A stretch of 6,301 nt of DNA from Alphaproteobacteria bacterium (GCA_007116755.1 SKHU01000260.1:1-6301), one strand, 5' to 3'; positions 1 to 5,220 are shown, numbered from the stretch's first letter. Notes: generated by a model from the letters alone, not told the origin. Made by a program: numbers and translations.

Positions 1-49
1 GTATAACGGTTTAGCAAACCGTCGCCTTCAGCCACTCGGCCACCTCTCC
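1..49 (-). tRNA. tRNA-Ser (anticodon GCU), 3' part cut off by the window edge
   Basis: Read on the minus strand, the gene begins GGAGAGGTGGCCGAGTGG, the typical 5' end of a bacterial class II tRNA-Ser: 7-nt acceptor arm, then a D-arm with GCC/GGC pairing. The anticodon arm follows, with stem ACGGT/ACCGT closing a TTGCTAA loop. The anticodon GCT (plus positions 13-15) reads AGC/AGU serine codons. The long variable arm, T-arm and acceptor 3' strand lie beyond position 1. It sits 85 bp after the rimM stop codon on the same strand, with no obvious terminator between, so read-through from the ffh-rpsP-rimM operon is possible alongside its own weak promoter candidate. Confidence 0.93.
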
Positions 50-85
50 GCATGATCGCGATTTGATCAGCTTTTAAACTTGTTC

Positions 86-114
86 TTTATACGTCAAAAT
101 TTCAATTTCAGCAA
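86..114 (-). promoter_or_regulatory. Candidate promoter for tRNA-Ser
   Basis: On the minus strand TATAAA (86-91) is a good -10 box. It is preceded at exactly 17 bp by TTGCTG (109-114), which matches the -35 consensus only in its first three bases. The predicted start would leave a leader of about 30 nt before the mature tRNA 5' end, which RNase P could remove. A better -35 hexamer, TTGACA, overlaps the rimM stop codon (133-138) but has only TTTGCT at the right distance. The AT-rich 85-bp gap between rimM and the tRNA holds no other recognisable element. Confidence 0.35.
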
Positions 115-134
115 AGCAATTGCAACGCCGCTTG

Positions 135-707
135 TCAAGTTTTCTCCGGCTTTTCCGGAACAGAAAAAAAGCCCTGCGGCAGATCCAGCACCACCCGCCT
201 TTCGGCCAGAGAGACAACCGGCACATAGCCCCTTGTAAACGGAACAAAAAACGTTTCTTTTTTGCCCGTTTTCCGAATCTCCAGCAAATCCCCCGCACCG
301 AAATTCTGCACGGCGACAATATCTCCGAGGATATCTCCGCTTTGCTCCTCCGCTACATCCAGACCGATCAGATCGACATGGTAATAGCTGTCCTCCTCAT
401 CGAGATCGGGCAGAATGCTGCGCGGAATATGCAGTTTGACATGCCGCAAAGCCTCTGCCGCCTCACGTGTGGCGATATTTTCGATCTCTGCGATAAACCG
501 CCCGTTTTTCTGTCCGGACAGGCGGAGAATTTTGAACAGAAACCGGCCGTTTTCATCCGTAACGCCGCTTTCGGACAAAAGCAGATCCGCATCATCGGCA
601 AAAACCGCCAGATGCACGCCGCCGCGCACACCGTGCGGGCGGCCGATCTGTGCGATGCAGATGAAATCCTCATCCGCGCTTTTGCCGTTCTGCGCTGCGG
701 TGCGCAT
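135..707 (-). CDS. rimM: Ribosome maturation factor RimM
   Basis: This is a 190-residue protein of the RimM family, a cytoplasmic factor that binds ribosomal protein S19 and helps mature the 3' domain of 16S rRNA in the 30S subunit. The N-terminal RimM domain (about residues 15-95) has the diagnostic IGRPHGVRGG motif near residues 21-30. The C-terminal PRC-barrel half (about 105-180) carries HVDLIGLDV, GDIVAVQNFGAGDLLEI and FVPFTRGYVPVV. Length is slightly above the usual 165-185 because of a short charged N-terminus. The ATG start lies 3 nt after the rpsP stop, with a purine-rich GAAGAAAGA inside the rpsP end as ribosome binding site, so translation is probably coupled. Odd point: the gene is followed by a tRNA, not by trmD as in the common rpsP-rimM-trmD-rplS operon. 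Confidence 0.95.
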   Translation of the reverse strand: MRTAAQNGKSADEDFICIAQIGRPHGVRGGVHLAVFADDADLLLSESGVTDENGRFLFKILRLSGQKNGRFIAEIENIATREAAEALRHVKLHIPRSILPDLDEEDSYYHVDLIGLDVAEEQSGDILGDIVAVQNFGAGDLLEIRKTGKKETFFVPFTRGYVPVVSLAERRVVLDLPQGFFSVPEKPEKT

Positions 708-710
708 GTT

Positions 711-1277
711 TTAAGCGTCTTTCTTCGGCGCGTCTTCCGCCGCTGCAGCTTCCTCTTTGGGTTCTTCTTTGGTGTCTTCTTTCACCTCTTCAGCAGGCGC
801 AGCCTCTTCGGCTTTTGCCTCCTCGGCCGGAGCGTCTTCAGCTTTTGCCTCTTCCGCGGGAGCTTCAGCGGCCGCCTCTTCTGCAGGCGCTTCTTCTGCC
901 TGTGCAGCTTCTTCAGCCGGAGCAGCTGCGGCTTCTGCTGCCGCTTTCAGCTTTTCTTCGCGCTCGCGGCGGCGTTCCAGCGTCTGGGCGCTCGGCTCGG
1001 CTTTTTTCGGGTTGTTGAATGTCGGCTTCTCGATAATTCCGGCCTTGCCGAGAAAAATCGCAACGCGGTCCGTCGGCTGTGCGCCGTGACCCAGCCAATA
1101 TTTGATGCGGTCTTCAAAAAGACGGACGCGGTTGACGTCATCTTTCGGCAGCATCGGGTTATATGTGCCCAGCTTTTCGATAAAGCGGCCATCGCGCGGT
1201 GCGCGGACATCCGCAACAACGATCCGGTAATACGGGCGTTTTTTTGCGCCTGCCCGGGCGAGTCTGATTTTTAACAT
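711..1277 (-). CDS. rpsP: 30S ribosomal protein S16 with long acidic Ala/Glu C-terminal tail
   Basis: Residues 1 to about 88 are a canonical S16: MLKIRLARAGAKKRPYYRIV at the start, then VADVRAPRDGRFIEKLGTYNP and WLGHGAQPTDRV. S16 is a 30S assembly protein that binds 16S rRNA. The usual family length is about 80-100 residues; this protein has 188. A basic helix (about residues 91-111, with ERRREREEKLK) leads into a 77-residue low-complexity tail made of Ala, Glu, Pro and Lys. The tail has five copies of PAEEA/PAEEV and ends KKDA. Tails of this type are known on alphaproteobacterial S16, although this one is long. The ATG start fits the family exactly. An AGGA element lies 11 nt upstream, slightly distant. 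The gene sits 82 bp after ffh and 3 bp before rimM, in one operon. Confidence 0.96.
   Translation of the reverse strand: MLKIRLARAGAKKRPYYRIVVADVRAPRDGRFIEKLGTYNPMLPKDDVNRVRLFEDRIKYWLGHGAQPTDRVAIFLGKAGIIEKPTFNNPKKAEPSAQTLERRREREEKLKAAAEAAAAPAEEAAQAEEAPAEEAAAEAPAEEAKAEDAPAEEAKAEEAAPAEEVKEDTKEEPKEEAAAAEDAPKKDA
783..920 (-). repeat. Imperfect tandem PAEEA-coding repeat in the rpsP tail
   Basis: The DNA coding S16 residues 120-165 is an imperfect tandem array. The peptide PAEEA occurs at residues 120, 131, 140 and 150, and PAEEV at 161, giving spacings of 11, 9, 10 and 11 residues. The in-between peptides are variants of A-x-AE-E/D-A. On the plus strand this shows as recurring GCTTCTTC/GCCTCTTC-type runs. 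The array is in frame and intact, so it looks like growth by slippage or duplication of a short coding unit, not decay. Copy number could vary between related strains. Confidence 0.8.
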
Positions 1278-1278
1278 G

Positions 1279-1329
1279 GTCTTGGTTTTCCTTTCTTATT
1301 TTACTTTTGTCTTGGTCTTGTTTGTCTTG
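1279..1329 (-). repeat. Short GTCTTG direct repeats in the ffh-rpsP spacer
   Basis: The hexamer GTCTTG (plus strand) occurs at 1279-1284, 1309-1314, 1315-1320 and 1324-1329. The three right-hand copies are nearly contiguous, and TTTGTCTTGG appears twice. On the coding strand the rpsP leader therefore reads as runs of CAAGACAAA/CAAGACC ending just before the ATG. The spacer has no convincing promoter or terminator hairpin. The repeats may simply be slippage-derived AT-rich spacer, or could be a protein or RNA binding site in the rpsP leader. Confidence 0.5.
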
Positions 1330-1359
1330 GTTCTGGTCGTATTTAATATTTGAAATTCT

Positions 1360-3003
1360 TTATTTCCGGCCTTTCTTTTTGGCCTGTTTTGCGGCTTGCG
1401 CCTTTTTGCGTTTATTCATCGGTTTTTTGGTTGCACCGCGCCCGTTGCCGCCATCCATCGGCGGCATCAAGCCGCCCGGAGGCATACCGCCGCCGAACAA
1501 CCCGCCGCCCATACCGCCCATCGGCGGCATTTCGCCGCCGGCACGGTCATCAAACGGATTCGGCCCCAGCGGCCCGTCATCTGCGCCGCCCGACAGTTCC
1601 GGCGGCGTTTTTCCGTCCATACCCATTTGTGCGGCCATGGCCTCCAGCTCTTTGCCGTTGCCGCCGAACATGCCGCCCAGACTCTTCAAAAGCCCCTTGC
1701 CGCCCATTTTGCGCATTTTTTTCATCATCGTCTGCATCTGCTGGAACTGCTTCAAAAGGCGGTTGACCTCCTGCACTTCCGTGCCCGAACCGGCAGCAAT
1801 GCGGCGGCGGCGCGACGCGTTGAGAATACGCGGATCGGCGCGTTCCTTTTTTGTCATGGAGGATAAAATCGCCTCCTGCCGCTTAATGACGGTATCGTCA
1901 AGATTGGCATCTTCCACGGCGGATTTCAGCTTTCCCATTCCCGGCATCAGCGCCATAATGCCGGAAAAACCGCCCATTTTGCGCATCTGTTTCAATTGGG
2001 AAGAAAAATCGTCGAGATCGAATTTCCCTTCCTGAAACTTTTTCGCCATTTTTTCGGCTTCTTCCTGCTCGATCGTCTCGGCGGCTTTTTCTACCAGCGA
2101 GACGACATCACCCATATCCAGAATGCGGTCGGCAATCCGTTCAGGGTGGAAGAGTTGCAGCGCGTCGGTTTTTTCACCGGTTCCGATAAATTTGATCGGC
2201 CGCCCCGTGACCGCCTTCATCGACAGCGCCGCACCGCCGCGGGAATCACCGTCCACACGCGTCAGCACAATGCCTGAAATGCCGAGTTTTTCGTGGAAGT
2301 TCTGCGCCGTATGAACCGCATCCTGACCGGTCAGCGCATCGGCAACCAGCAGGGTTTCACGCGGCTGTGCGATATCGCGCACGGCCACAACTTCTCTCAT
2401 CAACTCTTCATCAATCGACAGACGTCCGGCCGTATCCAGCAGCACCACGTCATATCCGCCTTTGCGCGCCTCATCCATCGCGCGGCGGGTGATTTCGACA
2501 GGGCTTTGTCCCTTGATAATCTCCAGCGTATCAACGCCGACCTGCTCTCCCAGAATCTGCAACTGCTCCTGCGCGGCGGGGCGCTGCGTATCCAGCGAGG
2601 CCATCAGCACTTTCTTGCGCTCTTTTTCCGTCAAAAATTTTCCGAGTTTGGCCGTGGTCGTGGTTTTACCCGAACCCTGCAGACCCGCCATCAGCACCGC
2701 AACGGGCGGCGTATGGGCAATATCCAGCGCCTCGTTTTCCGATCCCAGCGTACGCACCAGCGCGTCATGCACGATCTTGACAACCTGTTCGCCCGGCTTG
2801 ACGGATTTCAGAACTTTCTCGCCGACGGCTTCCGCCTTGACGCTTTCCACAAACTCCTTGGCCACAGGCAGGGCGACATCGGCTTCCAGCAAGGCGATTC
2901 GGACTTCGCGCAATGCCTGATTGACGGCATCTTCGGTCAAGACTCCCTTGCCGAACAGGCCTTCAAAGGCGCTTCCCAGACGGTCGGTCAGATTTCCAAA
3001 CAT
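1360..3003 (-). CDS. ffh: Signal recognition particle protein Ffh (SRP54 GTPase)
   Basis: This 547-residue SRP54 GTPase binds signal sequences and 4.5S RNA and docks with FtsY to deliver nascent membrane proteins. The N domain (1 to about 90) opens MFGNLTDRLGSAFEGLFG and includes ALLEADVALPV. The G domain has the P-loop GLQGSGKTT (107-115), DTQRPAA (138-144), DTAGR (190-194), TRVDGDSRGG (248-257, the TKxD-type guanine motif with Arg) and GTGEK (274-278). The M domain (about 325-434) has GGFSGIMALMPGMGK, the RNA-binding stretch ILNASRRRRIAAGSG and a Met-rich helix. A Gly/Met/Pro-rich tail (435-547) ending in a Lys/Arg cluster makes it longer than the usual 450-500 residues. ATG at 3003 matches the family start and has AAGGA about 7 nt upstream. 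A longer in-frame TTG start at 3126 would add 41 unrelated residues and is rejected. First gene of the ffh-rpsP-rimM unit. Confidence 0.97.
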   Translation of the reverse strand: MFGNLTDRLGSAFEGLFGKGVLTEDAVNQALREVRIALLEADVALPVAKEFVESVKAEAVGEKVLKSVKPGEQVVKIVHDALVRTLGSENEALDIAHTPPVAVLMAGLQGSGKTTTTAKLGKFLTEKERKKVLMASLDTQRPAAQEQLQILGEQVGVDTLEIIKGQSPVEITRRAMDEARKGGYDVVLLDTAGRLSIDEELMREVVAVRDIAQPRETLLVADALTGQDAVHTAQNFHEKLGISGIVLTRVDGDSRGGAALSMKAVTGRPIKFIGTGEKTDALQLFHPERIADRILDMGDVVSLVEKAAETIEQEEAEKMAKKFQEGKFDLDDFSSQLKQMRKMGGFSGIMALMPGMGKLKSAVEDANLDDTVIKRQEAILSSMTKKERADPRILNASRRRRIAAGSGTEVQEVNRLLKQFQQMQTMMKKMRKMGGKGLLKSLGGMFGGNGKELEAMAAQMGMDGKTPPELSGGADDGPLGPNPFDDRAGGEMPPMGGMGGGLFGGGMPPGGLMPPMDGGNGRGATKKPMNKRKKAQAAKQAKKKGRK

Positions 3004-3035
3004 CGTTTTCCTTGACAAGTTTGATACGCATAACC

Positions 3036-3070
3036 AAAAAATCCCCGTGAGCGAAACTCGCCGACGGAGA
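3036..3070 (-). terminator. Terminator-shaped hairpin in the ffh leader (possible attenuator)
   Basis: On the minus strand the arm TCTCCGT-C-GGCGA closes on TCGCT-C-ACGGGGA over a GTT loop (3042-3070). This gives 12 pairs with one C-C mismatch and two G-U pairs, directly followed by TTTTTT (3036-3041). That is the form of a Rho-independent terminator. It lies downstream of the ffh promoter candidate and about 32 nt before the ffh start codon, so full use would stop transcription before ffh. It may therefore be an attenuator, or the 3' end of a small RNA of about 95 nt. I see no clear competing antiterminator. Confidence 0.55.
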
Positions 3071-3080
3071 GGCGCGGAGC

Positions 3081-3116
3081 GCAAAGAGCCGTAAAAATAA
3101 AAGGGAATCTCTTTGC
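3081..3116 (-). other. Upstream hairpin in the ffh leader
   Basis: A perfect 8-bp inverted repeat, GCAAAGAG (plus 3081-3088) and CTCTTTGC (3109-3116), encloses a 20-nt AT-rich loop. It is the first secondary structure in the leader after the predicted transcription start, and the terminator-shaped hairpin follows 10 nt later. A short GCGC-TCC-GCGC stem overlaps its 3' arm, so limited alternative folding is possible. The leader has no 4.5S RNA signature. Confidence 0.5.
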
Positions 3117-3137
3117 CGCACAGCAATATAAGCGCGA

Positions 3138-3166
3138 TTAATAAGGAAAATTCAGGGCTTTGTCAA
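3138..3166 (-). promoter_or_regulatory. Strong housekeeping-type promoter for ffh
   Basis: On the minus strand TTGACA (3161-3166) and TATTAA (3138-3143) are separated by exactly 17 bp, with CAC before the -35 box. This is a near-consensus sigma-70 type promoter. The predicted start is near position 3131, which gives a leader of about 128 nt before the ffh ATG at 3003. It is the only strong promoter seen for the ffh-rpsP-rimM operon. Confidence 0.75.
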
Positions 3167-3198
3167 GTGTTTTTCCTTTATAGCGCCGCAGACAGCTT

Positions 3199-3204
3199 TA
3201 TAAT
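3199..3204 (+). promoter_or_regulatory. -10 box for the small plus-strand gene
   Basis: A perfect TATAAT at 3199-3204 lies 27 bp before the ATG of the plus-strand gene, with AGGA (3221-3224) as ribosome binding site 7 nt before the start codon. No good -35 hexamer lies at 16-18 bp (CTTTAT or similar). The promoter may be weak, activator-dependent or rely on the -10 region. It diverges from the ffh promoter, with the two -10 boxes about 55 bp apart. Confidence 0.5.
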
Positions 3205-3231
3205 AAATCAGGAATAAAAAAGGAAGAAAGA

Positions 3232-3624
3232 ATGTATAAACTGAATAAAACCAAAATGATACTCTGTATTTGTTTTGCCTTGCTTTGTTTGGTGAGCGTA
3301 TTTACCTATGTACAACGGGATATGGCGAACCACAAATTGTCCAATATCTGTCGTGCTATTGGTTTTGCAACACCTCTTCCATACACGCCTTCCACAGAAT
3401 CTGAAGGAGCAGATGCAATAATTGAGGACTTTCTAAAGCAGGCGGAAGCTTTGTATGCAAGATGGGAAAAAATGGCCCGGCAAGAACAAGCTGATGCCGT
3501 TTATATCCTCCAACTTCTGGAAGGGTTTGAGGCAATTTATATTGAGGCAGATTGCGATGAAAATGTTGGCTCTAATTTTGGAACGCCTATTTTCTTTAAA
3601 CTTTGGAACGCCTATTTTCTTTAA
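3232..3624 (+). CDS. Small membrane-anchored or exported protein of unknown function, C-terminus altered by a frameshift
   Basis: I do not recognise this 130-residue protein. Its N-terminus is basic (MYKLNKTK) and then hydrophobic over about residues 9-27, with Cys at 12, 14 and 19. This looks like a signal anchor or uncleaved signal peptide placing the rest in the periplasm; no proper lipobox is present. The remainder is acidic and mainly helical in character (AIIEDFLKQAEALYARWEKM, then YILQLLEGFEAIYIEAD). A 25-bp tandem duplication begins at codon 116 and shifts the frame, so the protein ends LWNAYFL after residue 123. Without it the same gene would end QWAANIKTE at 132 residues, with a TAG at 3653-3655. 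The gene is AT-richer than its neighbours and lies alone between two minus-strand operons, which hints at lineage-specific or acquired DNA. The start is supported by the TATAAT and AGGA upstream. Confidence 0.65.
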   Translation: MYKLNKTKMILCICFALLCLVSVFTYVQRDMANHKLSNICRAIGFATPLPYTPSTESEGADAIIEDFLKQAEALYARWEKMARQEQADAVYILQLLEGFEAIYIEADCDENVGSNFGTPIFFKLWNAYFL

Positions 3625-3626
3625 AC
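3577..3626 (+). repeat. Exact 25-bp tandem duplication at the 3' end of the small gene
   Basis: Two identical, directly adjacent 25-base copies occupy 3577-3601 and 3602-3626, each starting TTTGGAACGCC and ending TTCTTTAAAC. Because 25 is not a multiple of three, the second copy is read in another frame and supplies the stop codon TAA at 3622-3624. The exact identity suggests a recent event. An assembly artefact is possible but would need reads to exclude. Confidence 0.95.
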
Positions 3627-3666
3627 AATGGGCTGCAAATATAAAGACGGAATAGTTACAAATAGC

Positions 3667-3698
3667 GTGTTTTTTGGCCTGAATATAAATAAAAACAC
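3667..3698. terminator. Weak inverted repeat between convergent genes
   Basis: GTGTTTTT (3667-3674) and AAAAACAC (3691-3698) form an 8-bp AT-rich stem with a 16-nt loop. It lies in the 45-bp gap between the ancestral stop of the plus-strand gene and the stop of the MotB-like gene. The position suits a shared bidirectional terminator, but the stem is mostly A-T and no T-run follows it on either strand, so this is a weak call. A tiny CCG-CTGA-CGG hairpin, followed by GTTTTTATTT on the minus strand, is an alternative stop signal. Confidence 0.25.
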
Positions 3699-3700
3699 CG

Positions 3701-4417
3701 TCAGCGGCCGGAATACACCACCATTTTGATCTGCGGCATATCGGCGGGATGCGCGATCAGCCGGATGCGGCCGCGATATCCGGCACGATTGAAATGCTCC
3801 GCCACCAATGCGGTCTGCCGCATTTTGGTCTCCAGCAATTCCGCATCGCCGTAAATGACAACATCCATACCGTTTTGCAAATGGCCGAGTGTTCCGGTCA
3901 ACAGAGCGATAATCTGCCGCCCCTCTCCGGTCAGTGCGGACGGATCGTCCCGGGAAAACAGCGCTGCATAAGGCAGGAAAATTTGCGTTTCCCGCTGATA
4001 GGATACAAAATCAACCTGCTGCAAAATTTCGTTATTTTCCTGCAGATGCAGCAAAACCGCATAAAGATAGCTGGTACTGAGTGCGCGCTGGCGGCGCATC
4101 CTGTCCATATCCGTCAAACCGTAGGGGCCGGAAAACTCCTCGCCTTCCGTTCCGCCGTGTATCTGCGCACTTTGTGCCGCCTGCTGTACCATCGTTGTCC
4201 AGACATCGTCTTTGGGCTGGGACATCGCAAACAGCATCACAAAAAACACCAGCATCAGCGCGATAATATCGGAAAACGACATCAGCCAGATATTCGTACC
4301 GCCGCCGCCACCCTGAAAACCGGAACCGCCGCCCTGACCGGAACCGTCGGACAGGGACACGTCGCGGATATTCTCGCGCACCTCCTCCATTGTTTCATGG
4401 TAATCCTGCGCGGACAT
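3701..4417 (-). CDS. MotB-like stator protein with conserved membrane Asp
   Basis: This 238-residue, single-pass inner-membrane protein resembles the MotB/OmpA-type stator subunit that couples ion flow to flagellar rotation. The cytoplasmic N-terminus (1-42) ends in a Gly-rich linker. The membrane helix (about 43-65) reads WLMSFSDIIALMLVFFVMLF and matches the MotB pattern (F/Y)-(A/S)-D-x7-FF. Asp50 is at the proton-binding site, corresponding to Asp32 of E. coli MotB. The periplasmic part includes a weak OmpA-like region (about 145-235: FLPYAALFSRDD, EGRQIIALL, VVIYGDAE). It lacks the usual Arg pair before the last strand and the standard Asp/Arg spacing of peptidoglycan-binding domains. The ATG directly abuts the TAA of the preceding gene, with AAGGGGAG as ribosome binding site, so the two are translationally coupled. 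No MotA partner is in the window. A TolR/ExbD-like role cannot be excluded. Confidence 0.75.
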   Translation of the reverse strand: MSAQDYHETMEEVRENIRDVSLSDGSGQGGGSGFQGGGGGTNIWLMSFSDIIALMLVFFVMLFAMSQPKDDVWTTMVQQAAQSAQIHGGTEGEEFSGPYGLTDMDRMRRQRALSTSYLYAVLLHLQENNEILQQVDFVSYQRETQIFLPYAALFSRDDPSALTGEGRQIIALLTGTLGHLQNGMDVVIYGDAELLETKMRQTALVAEHFNRAGYRGRIRLIAHPADMPQIKMVVYSGR

Positions 4418-5206
4418 TTACAACTCCCCTTCAAATATATCCGCGCGCGGGTGAAAATACAGATGCACCTGCCCACGCATCCGCGGCTGCAGACCGAATG
4501 ACAGGGCAAAGGGCGGAAATCCGAGTTGAAGAAGCGCGTCTTTATATTCCGTCACGGTTTCAATTTCACTGCGGTGCGGACGCCCTTGCGTATCGACATG
4601 CGCCATCACCGACATCTGGTATTGCAACGCCTGCTCCTGCGGCTGCAGCATGATGGAGAGCTGGGTAAAAAGACGTGCGTGGCGCTCGTAAATATTCCCC
4701 GGCCGGGCTTCGCCCTGCACTTCCGCGCCGTAAAGCGCCTGTGACAGCGCCTGTTCAAAATCACGACGCGAGAGAATCACAACAAATGAATCATCCCCGT
4801 CAAGCTGCCTTAATGTAAAAGAGACCGCTGCGGCCTGAAATGCGGCTTCAACAAGGTCAATAGCCCGGCCGCTGCCATATTCACCCAGATCGGCGGTTTC
4901 GGTAGGATCAACAATTTCTCCTTGTATCTGCCGGGCAAACTGTCTTTCCAGACTTTTCAAAACCGGCTGTACACGCTGGATATCCACCTGTGAATGCAGG
5001 TTCAGCACGACAAAAAATGCCAGAAGCAATATAAAGAGCGACAGCGTCATAAACGGTGTACCGGTATCACTGCCGGCACTTTGCTTGTTGGCACTGTCGC
5101 TGCCACCCATCGGGCCGCTGATACTGCCGCTGCCCGCACCGCTGGCCGCAGGGTATTTTACCGTATCTCTGGTGCCGTGTTTGCGGCGCGATTTGAATCT
5201 GGGCAT
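4418..5206 (-). CDS. MotB-like membrane protein lacking the proton-binding Asp
   Basis: A 262-residue protein with a basic start (MPRFKSRRKHGTR), a Ser/Gly-rich cytoplasmic linker and one membrane helix at about 52-70 (FMTLSLFILLLAFFVVLNLH). Anchoring the alignment on the shared FF places Ser56 where MotB has its essential Asp; no acidic residue lies in the helix. The segment after the helix (SQVDIQRVQPVLKSLERQF) resembles the post-membrane plug region of MotB. A diverged OmpA-like region follows (about 140-255, with FVVILSRRDFEQ, MSVMAHVDTQG and GQVHLYFHP). The gene follows the MotE-like gene by 14 bp, has GGGGAA 7 nt before its ATG, and its stop touches the start of the Asp-containing paralogue. 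It may be a non-conducting partner in a two-subunit stator or a motor scaffold; both are inference. Confidence 0.7.
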   Translation of the reverse strand: MPRFKSRRKHGTRDTVKYPAASGAGSGSISGPMGGSDSANKQSAGSDTGTPFMTLSLFILLLAFFVVLNLHSQVDIQRVQPVLKSLERQFARQIQGEIVDPTETADLGEYGSGRAIDLVEAAFQAAAVSFTLRQLDGDDSFVVILSRRDFEQALSQALYGAEVQGEARPGNIYERHARLFTQLSIMLQPQEQALQYQMSVMAHVDTQGRPHRSEIETVTEYKDALLQLGFPPFALSFGLQPRMRGQVHLYFHPRADIFEGEL

Positions 5207-5220
5207 TGTTTATTCCCCGT

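Noticed and set aside
53..69. TGATC...GATCA inverted repeat before the tRNA as a terminator
   Set aside because: It has only 5 bp with a 7-nt loop and no T-run, and lies in the tRNA leader.
120..1274. A 384-residue plus-strand open frame
   Set aside because: It runs antisense across rimM and rpsP, both firmly identified on the minus strand. Its Phe/Arg/Ser-rich sequence is the mirror of the S16 tail.
1307..2035. A 242-residue Pro-rich plus-strand open frame
   Set aside because: It is antisense to the Gly/Met-rich Ffh tail; the Pro richness is the complement of Gly codons.
2293..3015. A 240-residue plus-strand open frame
   Set aside because: It is antisense to the conserved Ffh NG domain and shows no domain of its own.
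3004..3126. N-terminal extension of Ffh from a TTG at 3126
   Set aside because: It would add 41 residues unlike any SRP54 and translate through the leader hairpins. The ATG at 3003 has a good ribosome binding site and the family-typical MFGNL start.
3036..3131. 4.5S (SRP) RNA gene next to ffh
   Set aside because: The ~95-nt predicted transcript has roughly the right size and a suggestive location, but lacks the conserved GGAAGGAAGCA-type core of SRP RNA.
3232..3300. Lipoprotein signal in the small protein
   Set aside because: Cys19 follows A-L-L, which does not match the lipobox rule of a small residue just before Cys; a signal anchor is the simpler reading.
3455..3655. A separate 66-residue plus-strand gene
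   Set aside because: It is the alternate frame of the small gene. Only its last part matters, because it shows the C-terminus that existed before the 25-bp duplication.
3749..4501. A 250-residue plus-strand open frame
   Set aside because: It is antisense to the MotB-like genes, with no ribosome binding site or recognisable fold.
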